A stretch of DNA of 64,000 nt, from positions 109,216,141-109,280,140 of the forward strand of contig NC_079487.1 of NCBI RefSeq assembly GCF_020520425.1, written 5' to 3'. Source of the stretch: Spinacia oleracea. Taxonomy: Eukaryota > Streptophyta > Magnoliopsida > Caryophyllales > Amaranthaceae. Numbering within the stretch: the first letter of the stretch is position 1; each line of letters begins with the position of its first letter. The position numbers and the translations under genes are program-made. Under the pieces are notes generated by a model. The model was given only the letters and a program-made list of their open reading frames with translations, had not been told where the DNA came from and searched no databases. Shown in pieces: positions 42,190 through 54,309 of the stretch.

Positions 42190-42960
42190 CAATCAACTAA
42201 ATGGGAGAATGGTTATGTCAGCATGTGCTCCAACAACAACAGGGACATTGACCTCTACAAGAACAAAAGAAATTAACAAAATCATATAAGTGCAACTACG
42301 GACCACTGGGAAACCATTCAATCTACTTCCAACCGTTCCCTTCATGGACAATGTGGGATTGAAAATGTCAGCAACACATATTAAATGTAAGTAAATTGGC
42401 AGACGGGCCTCACATGATGTTACGATATGACTTAATGGCAATACCTGCAACTGGAAGGCCAGCCTTTGTAGCATATAAAGTATTAGCCCTGAGCACATCC
42501 AGAGTTGTCACACCAAACAACTTCTTGGGATCATAAGTTCCAGCTTTCTTGAATACCTTAGAGGCAATAGGCATTGTTGAGTTCACAGGTTTGCAAACCA
42601 TGTTGACAATAGCCTAACCCACAGGAAGCCACCAGTTAGGCATCGTATGCATATTTTGGTCACCCATCATTAAAAAAAGAAACTAAAGGGGGGGGGGAGT
42701 TAAAGAATAAGATTGTACTCACATTAGGGCAATACTTGGCAACAAATTTGCAGAGATTTGACACAATATCGACATTGATGTTAAAGTGGTCATCACGTGT
42801 CATACTGGGCTTTCTGGGCACACCAGCACAAATGATAACAACATCCGATCCCTCTAGTCCTTCTCCAATTGGTTGTCCTTTGCATAACCAACAACTTGGT
42901 TTTCCTTTGCATTACCAACAACCTATGCAAAAAAATAAAAAATAAAAAAAATCATCAACA
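42190..42960 (-). pseudogene. mMDH-like: Mitochondrial-type malate dehydrogenase exon fragments
   Basis: Three exon pieces in order on the minus strand. 42905-42725 encodes [20 protein letters not shown] then [26 protein letters not shown] and ends at a GT donor. About 42616-42430 encodes [19 protein letters not shown] then [19 protein letters not shown]. Near 42265-42195, VEVNVPVVVGAHADITILPF. These align to the NAD-binding and catalytic middle of plant mitochondrial MDH (MTRDD loop, GVTTLDV). The active-site segment reads VVVGAHAD where the family has VVGGHAG, and the N- and C-terminal parts are missing. Introns are retained, so it is not a processed copy. It most likely rides in a Helitron. 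Confidence 0.8.
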
Positions 42961-43502
42961 CAGAGTCATGAAAGTCTGAACCCCATCCTACACTTGAAAC
43001 AATCAACAATAAAAAATACTCACTAAGAATACTAAGCGACTTAAGAAGACACAAAATATCAATATCGATTCACATCAACAGAAATATATAAAATTAGCAT
43101 GCCAAAACGCACTTAATAGGACCTGTATTGTGTATCTTCACCAGCATATTGCACTCATCAAGCACATTACATCGCATCAGTTTGAAGTGAGAATCCTTGA
43201 TAAGATCAAAGGTCCTCAACGAGGTATTCTTTCCATCTACTGACGATTAGAAGTATCCATTTTTTATAAAACGTTCATGCACTTAATAGTTAATAGTAAT
43301 GGAGTTTAATCAATAATTGACCCCGAATGAAATGATCCATCACCCAGCTACCAAAATCAAACCTAATCACAATAGAATGATGTGTGATCATTACCTAGAA
43401 ATCGTGAATCTACCATTAAACTCCAGGTACCACCAGAAACCCTAACCATTCATAATTCAACAAAACGACCATTAAAAATAAATCCGCAAAATGTAGCTAA
43501 TT

Positions 43503-43518
43503 ACAATATACAACACTT
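43503..43518 (+). repeat. Left target-site duplication of the second LINE
   Basis: ACAATATACAACACTT, repeated exactly at 50453-50468. Confidence 0.92.
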
Positions 43519-43934
43519 TATCTCTCTAAAAACACATCAAGGAAGGGAAAGTAAAAAACTTTATCTCTCTAAAAAATAAGGAGAGTAATTCTCTCCCTCA
43601 AAGGGAGATCATTGGGGTGCAACCCCTCTTAAGCGGTCAAGTATAGCTATAATCCTAAACCCCTCAACCAAAGTAAGCGTTCCATTAATTACCTGCAACA
43701 TATGTTCCATCTTTAAGCTTACTTCATTCAATTTTGAGCTAGCTTCATTAAATCCTAAAGCAATCGGTTTACTGTTTCAACTGCCTTATTGTCCAAACTT
43801 GGCAAATAAAAACCCACTAAGCAATGCATAAAAATTACACCAAACATCAATCTCTTTCATATAGCAATCCCTATCAAGAAAGCGATAGCAATCAAATTAC
43901 ACCTAGTTCCTAAACCAAGTCCAGCAACCAACAA

Positions 43935-46262
43935 ATGGCCAACCAAAACCCAAACAACCAAAACCCCACAGAAAGGAAAATTATCCTTACTAGAAGAGGC
44001 CCAAGAATTACCCCACCACCAAATAGCCTTCACCCAGCAGATAATAGATACAACAATGCAATTATGGGTGGATTCAAAGATTCAAGAGAATTCTCTGAGA
44101 ACAAAATCCAAAATTGGGTTAATGAGTGGATCAAAAGAGATAACATAGTTGTTGAGAAGGTTGGGAAGAAACTGTTTCTTTTCTTCTGTGAAGATGCTGA
44201 AGACTGTATTAATCTACTCAACCTCAACCAGATTAACTACGACAGTGCACTACTAGTTTTGAAACCGTGTTTTTTTGGTGCAACCCCTGGATCAATGAAA
44301 CCAACTGAAACAGCCCTATGGGTGCGGTTTGAAGGACTCCCCTTCCTCTATGTCAGACCTGCTGTTGTTATGAGGATGGCGTCCAAACTAGGGCACACAC
44401 TCTTAGTGGAAATGCCAGATGAGGAAAATCGAGCGAGACCACACCTGAAGGCAAGAATCAGAATTAATTTAAGTAAACCTCTGGCTCCAGGGTGTTATTT
44501 TGAGTATGAGGAAGGACATCTTGCATGGGTAAGCTTTCGTTATGAAAAAATCTTTAGATTCTGTAAAAAGTGTGGTAGGGTAGGCCACAAAACTATTGCA
44601 TGCAAAACACCAATTAAAAAAGCAGAGGAAGACATTATGGAAATGATGAGAAGTATGAACGAGGGGGATGAGAGTGTAATATTTGATGATAATGAACTAC
44701 CCCTGTTCACAAATAAAATTCGAGGGCTTGCTCCCACTCGGAAATATACAACAACCATTCCAAATTTAACAGGGGAACCTCGAAGCCCTAGAGTGTCGAG
44801 TAGTAGTGAAGGGAAAAACAGTGATGAAGATATGGATGATACATCCGATTCATCGAATAGCTCTGGCGGATCTAATGACCCTGATACACCGGGAAACCAG
44901 TCAGATGCTAACAGGGGTGAAGAAGATGAAGGTGCTAACCAATACGGTGCAACGTCATTCAGAATGACAGTGCCATGCAACATGTTCACACATAAGGAAG
45001 GGCACAATGGTAACTTACTACAAATGTGCAACCTAGATGACAAAGGTAAGTGCATAATTAATGATGCATTAATGAGTTCAGAGGAATGTGAAGATAATGT
45101 GGGGGCCCTGTCGGGAATTATTCCGAACATATGTCCAAAAGATGATGTCACCTTTCCCAATCTGGAATTTTCATTCCCAAATATGCCTTGTCCAGATATA
45201 GAGCATAACATACACCCTTTTGGGCTATCCAATCTCCAACTTGAGGCTATGGGCCCATTAGGTGAAATCTTTGGCCCACCTGTTCCTAAAACACAAATAA
45301 ACCAAGTCCAAGGCCGACCAAGCCAATTCCTTGAACAGAAAGTTCCAAATAATCCAACCCAACCAATAATTGAAAATGACCCAATGGATCCCATTTGGGA
45401 GGATATAAACCTTGCTGACCTACATGAACCACAATCAATCAAACTCACATTTTCATCTATACTAGAAGTATGGTCAACTGAATTACCTCCCCTTAATTCG
45501 GATTCAATTACCTTAACCTCAACCGACAGACTTAGCCCACTATCACCATATCTCCTTGACCCCTTCATACCAATCCCTAATCCAACTACCATCAACCGCC
45601 AACAACACCCTTTCAACAACCCATCTAATCACATATCACCATATCCTCACTTTGAATCAGAAACATCATCAGATTCAGAAACATTCTCAGCCATGGTTGA
45701 CTCCCCCAACTCCCACCTTCTACACAAAAAAAGGAAGCCTTACATCCACTGCATCACCCCATACCCATCAGAAAATGATTCATCAGAACCATCAGACCAT
45801 GAGACTCATGATGAGATATCCTCCCTGCAGAAAAGCTCAACCAAAACCCCAAAAGTGTACCACCCATCATCTCCAAACCCAACCAAGCAACCTTCAACCA
45901 TCCAAACCTTTGAGGAAGGGAAAGTCCCCAAGAGCAAAAAATTGTGGACTTCAAAGGGATTACTAGCAGGAATGTTACACAAAAGTAATCAAGCATGGGA
46001 AAATCTGAACAAAAGAAAAACATTATCCAAAAATGGAGTGGTTACGGATAATGTAGGGAAGAAAAGGGTTGGCAAGGCAATCAGTAAACTACCTTGCACT
46101 GGGGATAAAAAAAGGAAGATGGAGAACAAGAAAGGTGATGCTGCAGAACTCAAACTGAATGAAGGAATCAACGAAGCTGTGGTAGATACATCACTGTCAC
46201 TTGGAAAGATCTGTTGTGGAGTTGGAGTGGGCGCCCCAAAGGCCCACCCCAATGAAATATGA
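43935..46262 (+). CDS. LINE ORF1: nucleic-acid-binding protein (DUF4283-like plus CCHC knuckle)
   Basis: 775 codons, intact. After a short Asn/Pro-rich start, residues about 45-190 resemble the DUF4283 domain of plant LINE and transposon proteins (ALWVRFEGLPFLYVRPAVVM, LKARIRINLSKPLAPGCYFE). A zinc knuckle CKKCGRVGHKTIAC follows near residue 212. The remainder is long, acidic and Ser/Pro-rich, and ends in a lysine-rich tail (GDKKRKMENKKGD). Plant L1 ORF1 products package the LINE RNA. The stop codon overlaps the ORF2 start in ATGA, so ORF2 translation may depend on termination-reinitiation. Confidence 0.9.
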   Translation: MANQNPNNQNPTERKIILTRRGPRITPPPNSLHPADNRYNNAIMGGFKDSREFSENKIQNWVNEWIKRDNIVVEKVGKKLFLFFCEDAEDCINLLNLNQINYDSALLVLKPCFFGATPGSMKPTETALWVRFEGLPFLYVRPAVVMRMASKLGHTLLVEMPDEENRARPHLKARIRINLSKPLAPGCYFEYEEGHLAWVSFRYEKIFRFCKKCGRVGHKTIACKTPIKKAEEDIMEMMRSMNEGDESVIFDDNELPLFTNKIRGLAPTRKYTTTIPNLTGEPRSPRVSSSSEGKNSDEDMDDTSDSSNSSGGSNDPDTPGNQSDANRGEEDEGANQYGATSFRMTVPCNMFTHKEGHNGNLLQMCNLDDKGKCIINDALMSSEECEDNVGALSGIIPNICPKDDVTFPNLEFSFPNMPCPDIEHNIHPFGLSNLQLEAMGPLGEIFGPPVPKTQINQVQGRPSQFLEQKVPNNPTQPIIENDPMDPIWEDINLADLHEPQSIKLTFSSILEVWSTELPPLNSDSITLTSTDRLSPLSPYLLDPFIPIPNPTTINRQQHPFNNPSNHISPYPHFESETSSDSETFSAMVDSPNSHLLHKKRKPYIHCITPYPSENDSSEPSDHETHDEISSLQKSSTKTPKVYHPSSPNPTKQPSTIQTFEEGKVPKSKKLWTSKGLLAGMLHKSNQAWENLNKRKTLSKNGVVTDNVGKKRVGKAISKLPCTGDKKRKMENKKGDAAELKLNEGINEAVVDTSLSLGKICCGVGVGAPKAHPNEI

Positions 46263-49200
46263 GAGTACTATCATGGAATTGTAGAGGACTAAAATGTGCG
46301 GACAACTCTACAATTCCCTTTCTACAATGGATGGTCCGCAGGTTCAAGCCACAAATTCTCTTCTTAATGGAAACAAAGTGTGCAGCTTCGAACCTTAACT
46401 GGCTTTTGCGTGGATATGGGTTTAATAAAAGCTTTGGTGTAGACTCAGTAGGCCGAAGTGGAGGATTAGCCATGTTTAGTTCCCCCACAGTAGATGTTAA
46501 TCTTAGTGCTTCATGTTGTAATTTCATTTCCTGTAATGTTGTAGATGTTTGGAGAAATGAATGGTCCTTAATTTGCCTTTACGGGGCTCCGGCCGTTTCA
46601 GATAGAGCAGGAGTGTGGAACAAACTGTCAATAGAAAGGAGATCACTCAACAATAAGGTAATCATCATAGGGGATTACAACCAAGTGGATAAATATGAAG
46701 ACAAAATAGGAGGAAGTCATATAATTGCTGGGTGGACAGAATTCATTCTTTGGAAAATTGAGAATGGTTTAATTGATGTGCCATTCACAGGAGTCAATTT
46801 CACTTGGTGCAACAATAGAAAAAGAGGTCAATCACTTTACGAAAGGCTAGACAAAGGTTTATGCTCTGAAGAATGGAAAGATTGTTTTCCAGAAGCATCA
46901 ATTCTAAACCTTCCTATTCTCATTTCTGACCACTCACCTATAATCCTAGAGCTGAAACCAGACAAAGGAAGAAGGAAAAGACCCTACAAATTTGAAACTT
47001 GGAGTCTGAAATTTGAAAACATGAAGAAAGAGTTAGTGGAAGAATGGCAGCAGACTTCTCATGGCTCCCCTATGTACAGATCGTCGAGGAAATTAGGCCA
47101 AATTAAATCAAAATCCTTTACCTGGTGCAGAAAGTACAAGAAGGAAAATAATTTAGATTGGGAAGAAGTCACAAAGAACACAGGGGAGATGCAACAAAAG
47201 ACAACAGCCACGGATAGTACTTCAACCTCACAGATGCAACTCGAGCTTGAAATTGAATCTAGGAAAAAGCAGGAAGAAGTCATTCAATCTAAGTTGGAAT
47301 ACTGGAAGCAGAGGTCAAGGATCAAGTGGAATACATGGGGGGATTCTCCCTCTACTTTGTTCTACAGATCAGCTAAGCAGAGAACAAAACATAATGAGAT
47401 ATTCATAATCAAAGATGATGATGGTCAATGGGTATCGGATAAGAAAGATGTTCAACACCAATTTACCAAGCATTTCTCACAACTATTTCGTGCTTCCAAT
47501 CAACAGGATGAACCAAGAAACTGTGTACAGGAGTTCGAAATTCAATGGGATGGTATGAAACTCAAAGATAACCACATCAGATTGCTGAACGTACCTTTCT
47601 CAAATGAAGAAATCAAAGTGGCAGTCTTCTCAATAGCAAGTAACAAGTCTCCAGGACCTGATGGGATTCCAAGTGAGGTTTTTCACAAACTTTGGGAACC
47701 AATTTCTGTTGACATTCTATCAGGAGTTCACACATTTTTCAGTAACCAGAAGATTCTAAAGGAATGGAACAATACCTTCATTACACTTATCCCAAAAGTC
47801 ACTAACCCTACCTCAGTTGGTGAATTTAGGCCAATTAGCCTGTGTAATGTAGTCTATAAGATAATTTCGAAGTGCCTTACAACCAGACTACGACAAGTCA
47901 TGCCACAGGTGATAGGCCCATACCAAAGTGCCTTTGTTCAAGGGAGGTTAATGGGAGATGCAGGTTTGGTAGCCCACGAGTTCATTACCCATATTAAGAG
48001 GAAAAAACATGGCAAGCAACCATTGGCAACTATTAAAATCGATATGAACAAGGCATACGACAGAGTGAGATGGGATTTTCTTAAGAAAATACTACAAGGT
48101 ATGGGATTCCCGGAAAATTGGATTAACATGATAATGGAATGTGTGACAACAGCAAGATATCAGGTGCTGATCAATGGTGAGCCATCAAACATTATTCGGC
48201 CAAAGTGTGGCTTGCGACAGGGGGATCCCTTGTCCCCCTACTTGTTTATTCTGTGTATGGAGGTTTTATCATGGCAAATAAGAGATTTAGAAAACAACAA
48301 CCAGGTCAAAGGAATTAAAATAGCGAGGAGAGCTCCATCAATTTCACACCTTTTTTTCGCTGATGATGCGTTGTTCTTTATTCATGCTGATAAAGATGGT
48401 TGCGAAAACATCAAAAAAGCACTGAATTCGTTCTGTGATTTATCAGGAGAGGTAATCAATTTGGCAAAATCGTCTATTATTTTCAGTCCCAACATTGGTA
48501 CAAATGAAAAGAATGAGCTTAAAGATTCCATGGCCATCACTCTTAAGGAGAACATTGGAACGTACCTTGGATCACCAATCTCGTTCTCACCTTCAAAGAT
48601 TAAAGATTTTCAGTTTGTTTGTGATAAAGTATCATCAAGGATTTCATCTTAGAGTGCGTCCTCACTTACTCAGGCAGGGAAACTGGTTTTGATTAATGGA
48701 GTTCTGGCATCCTTATGCAACCACATTATGTCCATTTTCCTGTTACCAAAAAAAATTACGAACTCTCTTGATTCTATGATTAAAAAAATTTTTTGGAGGG
48801 CACGAGGAAAAGAAAATGGGATGCATTGGCGAAATAAATGGATTCTGGAAAATCCCAAAGGGATGGGAGGTCTTGGCATTCGAAATGTGTCTATGTTCAA
48901 TAGAGCTCTTCTCTACAAATATGCATGGAGGTGTGAGATGAATAAGGACAGCATTCTTGCAAGAATTTATAAGGGGAAATATGGTTGCCTCCCACTGAAT
49001 GCTGGTAACACTGGCATTATTAAACCCCACTGGTCTTGGGGGTTTAAGGGTATATGTAGAGTAGCAAAAGAGTTCCATAAAGGAACGAGATGGAGATTAG
49101 GTTCTGGAAAGGACATTAACACAATCAAAGACAGGTGGACTCAAGGGTGTAATGTCAATTTTAAACCACAGATCTCTGAAGATAGAAGAAAGGAGTTATC

Positions 49201-50407
49201 CACAGTAGATAGCCTCATAGACCCAGAGAGAAGAGTTTGGAATCAGAATGTCATTTGGAATAGCTTCCCAAGATCTGATGCTCAAAGTATACTAAACACT
49301 TACATACCGGAAGTCAAAAGCAATGATGAACAATCATGGGCCTTCACACCTTCAGGGAGGTACACTGTAAAATCTGGGTATGCTTTCCTAATTAATGAGT
49401 GTGAAATGCATGGAAAGTATAGAGACACCAGTAAAATCTGGAAGCATTTTTGGGTCATCAATACACTCCACAAGTGAAAGGTGTTCATATGGAGGCTATG
49501 CAACAACGCACTACCAACAAAAAAAAATATCAATCAAAGAGGGATCCCAGTTGATCCCATCTGTGTGTTCTGTAACAAGGAACAAGAGAATGCAGCTCAC
49601 CTATTTCGTGATTGCGAATGGGCGACAAGAATGTGGCTTTCTAGCCCGTTGGGCATCAACACGAGGGCTGGAAATACAACATCAATCAAGGACTGGACCA
49701 TGCAGTGGATTACAAAAATAACCAAAGATGATATACCTTATTATGATACTACTAACAATTTCTTTGCAGGTTTTTGGGCAATTTGGAAGCACATGAATAA
49801 AGTCATCTTTCGAGGGGTAGATCCTAATCCAAACACTGTCATGGAGTCAATGCAACAATGGACCAAAAATGCACATATGGCTTCCCACAACAGAGTGGAT
49901 CATCACATGGAACCACAAAGGAGAGCTGGGATTGATAATGACTTCTATAGTTCCATTGGTATGAGGGATATAAGCAATACTTCGGTTACAGCAAATGTAG
50001 ATGGAGCATGGAAAGTGACTGATACCAAAAGAAACAAGTGTCAGGCAGGAATTGGATGGAGAATTTTCAACAAAAACACAGATGATACCCTGCATACAAT
50101 GAGCAAGCCAATAAGATGTACGTCAGCAACAGACGCAGAAGCTAGAGGCATCCTACTACTGCTAAAGTGGCTCAAAGATAAGGATTACAAGGAGATTAAC
50201 ATCTACACAGACTGCAAGTCGCTTATTGGATTCATGAAGGATATCAAAGAAGCTCCTAACTACCTTAAGAACATCATTGAGGATATTCTCAATTTAGGTT
50301 ACTCTTTTAATTATTGTAAAATTTCTTATGCTAGTAGACAAGCTACGTTGGACGCCCATAAACTTGCTATCCATGCAAGGGTGAGTGGTCTCCAACAAAG
50401 CAGCTAG
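46259..50407 (+). pseudogene. LINE ORF2: endonuclease, reverse transcriptase, RNase H, with two stops
   Basis: One frame of 1,382 codons interrupted by TAG at 48650-48652 and TGA at 49475-49477, with no frameshift. It begins MRVLSWNCRGLK, the standard start of the L1 apurinic-type endonuclease (METK, IIIGDYNQV, SDHSPI). RT follows: NKSPGPDGIPSEVF, FRPISLCNVVYKIISK, IDMNKAYDRVRWDFL, GLRQGDPLSPYLF, FFADDALFF. After the first stop come the RT tail (QAGKLVLINGVL), a zinc-finger-like C..C..H..C region (CVFCNKEQENAAHLFRDC), and a plant RNase H domain (VTANVDGAWK, TDCKSLIGF). Both stops fall where tryptophan is usual in relatives, so each fits a G-to-A change in TGG. Confidence 0.9.
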
Positions 50408-50452
50408 GTTTATTGTTTTAGTGCCTGTCAAAAAAAAAAAAAAAAAAAAAAA

Positions 50453-50468
50453 ACAATATACAACACTT
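50453..50468 (+). repeat. Right target-site duplication of the second LINE
   Basis: ACAATATACAACACTT directly after the poly(A) tail. Confidence 0.92.
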
Positions 50469-51500
50469 AAAAATTCGAAACATTAGAAAACAAGTTTTAC
50501 CAAACTAATACCTCCATAAATTCAATCCATAAACCCAGAAAAGAAAGAGAAATCGCAGATGATAGAGATAGATACAGTCCAATTTGACTGATCTGTCTTT
50601 CTGCAGCAAGCTACCCCAGTCAACAACAATCAGCGGTTATTACCCAGGAATTGTCCTCAGTTGTGTCAGCTTCATTACTCACGAGGAAGAAGAACAATTA
50701 ACAAATGCTCAATCAAATAATCTCTAAATCAACCAATTGATTGAGAACCAAAATAAAAAAAGAATCTTAAACCCTAAAATATTGAAAATCAAAATCCCAA
50801 TTAACTGCTAAATCAAAGATAAGAAGGTAATAATATGATTCTTGAAACTCAATATATTTAAAAGACAATAATCCAAGGACATTTGAACCAAGAACAAAAA
50901 ATATCCCAAAAATTCATAAACATTCATTTGCACTGAAGATTAGTAATTAGTTTTAAAACCCAAAAAAAAAAGACACACACAATAATTTAGGGACATTTGA
51001 ACCAAGAACAAACAAAATCGGAAATTTGAATGAAGCAGTTGAACTAAGAACACCAAAACCCAAAAATTCCAACCCAACCAAGATCAAATCTAAAATCGGG
51101 AATTCATGTGAAAACCAAAAACGACATCCAGATCTAATGGAAGACAAAAAAACAGGAACACTAAAAGAGCAAGAGAGAATACCTTCGAGATATTTTTCAT
51201 ACTAAATCGCAATCCTAGGTTTCAGAACGGGGAACACCTTGCTAAGAACAACGTTGATCAAAGATCGAAGAAGAGAAGGGTAAGATCCAAGAAGAGAAAG
51301 GTAAGATCGAAGAAGTGAAAGGTGGCCATGGCAGATCTAGTTACTGCCATGAGAGAGAATAGGAGAAGGAAAGCTGAAGAAAGGGAGAAGAATCAGTGAA
51401 GAGGGAGAAGGGAAGCATGAAGGAAACGTAGATGATGAGAGCAACGTGGCAAGATCCGGGAAGAAGGGTAGATCAGTAGTATTGGGATAGAGGTGGGGGC
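50469..51500. other. Continuation of the DNA into which the LINE inserted
   Basis: Joins in sequence to 43502. Purine-rich near 51230-51440 with repeated GATCGAAGAAG-type motifs. No coding region recognised; it may be captured gene leader DNA. Confidence 0.4.
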
Positions 51501-51660
51501 AAAATGGTCATAGCACTATTGCTGCAATAGTAACTTGAACTTTGCATGTTTTAAAGTGTTAGGATTTGCTTTATTAAAACTTGAGTGTAAATTGTACACA
51601 TGAATTGATAAAATAGATCCATAAGAAAAGAAATTGAGTGAATGCAAACGGAAAAACACA

Positions 51661-51907
51661 CTCCCTCTATTTCTAAATGTTTTTCCCATTTCATTTTGGT
51701 ACATTTGTCCATGTATATTTTACATCGTTAATATCTCTAATTATGTATTATTAAAAATTATAAAATTTTCATATTATTAAAGTACACATCGAGACGAATC
51801 AAATAATACCCTAAATGACTATATTTTTTTTTCTTATATATTGATTCTGTGCAATTGTGAATAGTGTCAAGATTCCAAATAGGAAAAACATTTAAGAGCT
51901 AAGGAAG
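51661..51907. mobile_element. Stowaway-like MITE
   Basis: Left CTCCCTCTATTTCTAAATG and right CATTTAAGAGCTAAGGAAG are imperfect inverted repeats. TA is present on the right and CA on the left. The interior resembles the 4672 and 37159 elements. Confidence 0.65.
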
Positions 51908-52079
51908 TACTAAAATAAAAATGGCGCAAACTCAAAGGAACACCGTCACTCCATTATGTTATGGACTCACGGAAGAAGTATAAATCAATATCTGATATGT
52001 ATTTCAAGATACATATCACCCTACTAAATGACAAAATAGGCTAAAGACAAATGTTAAAGGACAAAATCAATTTATTTTT

Positions 52080-52175
52080 TTGAAAATGACATCCGTTTTT
52101 GAAATATGACATCTATTTTTGAAAAATGACATCCATTTTTCCAAAATGGCATCTGTTCTTTAAAAAATGGCACAT
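52080..52175. repeat. Short tandem repeat, about 24-bp unit
   Basis: TGACATC(C/T)(G/A)TTTTTGAAA-type units occur four to five times in a row. Confidence 0.75.
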
Positions 52176-52179
52176 ATTT

Positions 52180-53376
52180 TGATGTTTGTCTTATCCCTAT
52201 TTTATCATTTAGTGGAGTAATATATATCTTAAAATACATACCATATATTGGCCTCTTCGCCCTCCGGACTCACGAGGGAATACTATAGTCTCTAGACATA
52301 AGTGTAGTCAAGTGCTAGATATGCAATCACCCTTTTTATTGGTACAATACTCGCGTAGTACAGTTCAATCATTCATAAAAAATTCAGACTTGTAAATTTA
52401 GTCAGAACTTTTAAATTTTGTGGTATCTAATTTATAGGCTTTTTGGGCCCTTGGATATTATCTACAGGCCCCCATTAATCTGAAACGTCGCTTTCTTCTG
52501 CCCAGAATTGCTAGCAATATTACAAACCCAGTTTTTACTCTTTTCAGGCCAATGGACTTTTTTTTAAGATTAAAAAATAAAAAAAATTTCTTGGATGAAC
52601 AACGTATGATAAAACATAATTATCCTCCTAAACAAAACCTCAAGGGAAAAAATATTTTGGATTACTTTTAAACAAAGCAATATGGCCAAATAATCAACTT
52701 AAGCATTTTATATAAGTACGGAATGTCAATCTAAGCTTATTGACACTCATTATGCCTAGACGATTTTGCCTAATGTACTCAGTGGTGTTTCATAGGTTTT
52801 ATGTTCGCTAAATTTTGTTTCTTACTTTTTTTTCAAGCTAATAGATTTGTACATGCATGAAACTTCTCCTATTACAAGTTTACAACCATAGCTATATATA
52901 TGAAAATCAAATAACCTAATATATTGTCTTATTAGCTACTACTCGGTATTATATATATGAAGAATTATAAGAATATTAAATAGAGGTAGGTAAACCAGAC
53001 ACATAAACATAGAAATAAAAAGGCAAAAAAATACAAGTATTTCATTGATGACTCTACGGCTCTACCAAGCAATAATACAATACAATTATACAACCGGCCA
53101 ACTAATAACTAAGAAATTGGTATATCCGTTAATTTTCTCTCTCAAGATAACATTTTAACATCGATTATAACGGAACGATATTTAAAAATAACATCGATTA
53201 ATACAACCTAATCAAAATTATATTCATTCTAAATTGTTCTGTAGTTTTTTTTACCCTTATGATAGCTTGATATTTTCGCCTAATTTATTTAGTGATTTCT
53301 CCAACTTTAAACTAAATTTAATTGTGATATTCTAATATATTCTCAATGAATTATATTAATCACTATATATTTTTAT
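52180..53376. other. AT-rich intergenic DNA
   Basis: No gene seen. Contains the first of four dispersed AGAGGTAGGTAAACCAGACA copies (about 52981). Confidence 0.5.
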
Positions 53377-53684
53377 AATGATCTTTACAATTACTATTTG
53401 TACAAATATTAAGATAAATGAGAAAAAAAATGTGTAAAAAGATAAGTGGATATAATAAAATATGGATAAAGTAAGAAAAAATAAAAAAGTGGGTGGGTGG
53501 GTGGGTGTAAAAAAGTGAATAAGGCAAGAGAAAGTGAGTGGAAATATGTAAATTTGTGGGGTAAGGGGGGTAAGATACTAAGATGGTATATTTTCATGTC
53601 CAAAAATACTACTCCGTATACACAATTTAAAGAACATTACTCCGTATGAAACATATTAAAATCAAACGTGTAATGATCATTTTG
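53377..53684. mobile_element. MITE related to 5271-5540
   Basis: Shares AAATATTAAGATAAAT and ATATAATAAAATATGGATA with the 5271 element. Ends TAATGATCTTTAC and GTAATGATCATTTT are weakly inverted. The ORF across it is a shadow. Confidence 0.5.
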
Positions 53685-53889
53685 AAATGCAATTTGATAG
53701 GAAATTAGAAAGTTTGAGGTGTTTGAGATGTTTAATTTGGGTGACCATATCGTTCCCTTCTTTAGAAGATATTTATACAATCAGCTAGCTAGTCCCATTC
53801 ATGCCATAGGACACTTATTTAACTGTCATGCTATACTTAATAGTATGTTAATAGGGAAGGAGATGGATGACATAACATGTAGGTTGGAT

Positions 53890-53985
53890 ATTAATTAACT
53901 GTAAGACAATCTTACAAGAGTTTGTAACATTTTGGAATATTGATTAACCGTAAGACAATCTCACAAGAGTTTGTAAAATTTACCA
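53890..53985. repeat. Tandem duplication of about 47 bp
   Basis: GTAAGACAATC(T/C)(T/C)ACAAGAGTTTGTAA occurs twice in succession. Confidence 0.75.
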
Positions 53986-54003
53986 TTCATTTTAATTAGG
54001 AAG

Positions 54004-54303
54004 CACTAAAAATATTATTTTATAGACACGAGGAATTTTGTCTCTAAATAGTCCAAGTCCGTATCAAAATGATGATTAAAGACGAATTCGAGACGCAAGT
54101 AGGGCGCCCTATAGAGGGCGTCTCAAAAATTTTGAGACGGAAATTTTGGTAAAACCATTACAAATTTGAGACGAAATTTTTTGAAACTATATATATATAA
54201 TACCATCTCAATTTTAATTTAGAGACAAAATATTAGTAATCCGCCTCAAGTTTGAGATGTTTATAGTATCCGTCTTAAAATTCGTTGCATAAAATTTGTA
54301 GTG
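54004..54303. mobile_element. CACTA-type MITE, 300 bp
   Basis: Starts CACTAAAAATATT and ends AAAATTTGTAGTG (complement CACTACAAATTTT). An AAG duplication flanks both sides (54001-54003, 54304-54306), and GAGACG/CGTCTC subterminal motifs lie inside. All are CACTA hallmarks; there is no coding capacity. Confidence 0.85.
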
Positions 54304-54309
54304 AAGAGA

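Larger units (their letters stand above)
43519..50452 (+). mobile_element. Full-length L1-type LINE (6.9 kb)
   Basis: Bounded by a 16-base target duplication and ending in a run of about 24 A. It has a 416-base 5' UTR, ORF1 (43935-46262), ORF2 (46259-50407) and a short 3' UTR. Only two in-frame stops in ORF2 spoil it, so it is a fairly young but inactivated copy. Confidence 0.93.
39365..51500 (-). mobile_element. Helitron with 3' end at 39365, carrying gene fragments; right limit unknown
   Basis: On the minus strand the sequence ends ...CCGCGCGCGCTAGCGCGCGG, then GCCAACAACTAG, followed by T. This gives CTAG after a strong GC-rich hairpin (GCGCGC-TA-GCGCGC), in the A|T context. Malate dehydrogenase exon fragments in the same orientation lie at 42190-42960, which fits gene capture. 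A LINE later landed at 43519-50452. The 5' TC end was not identified; 51500 is only an estimate of where capture-like sequence stops. Confidence 0.55.

Noticed and set aside
44540..45619. 359-codon minus-strand frame
   Set aside because: Shadow of LINE ORF1; no start context, promoter or family match.
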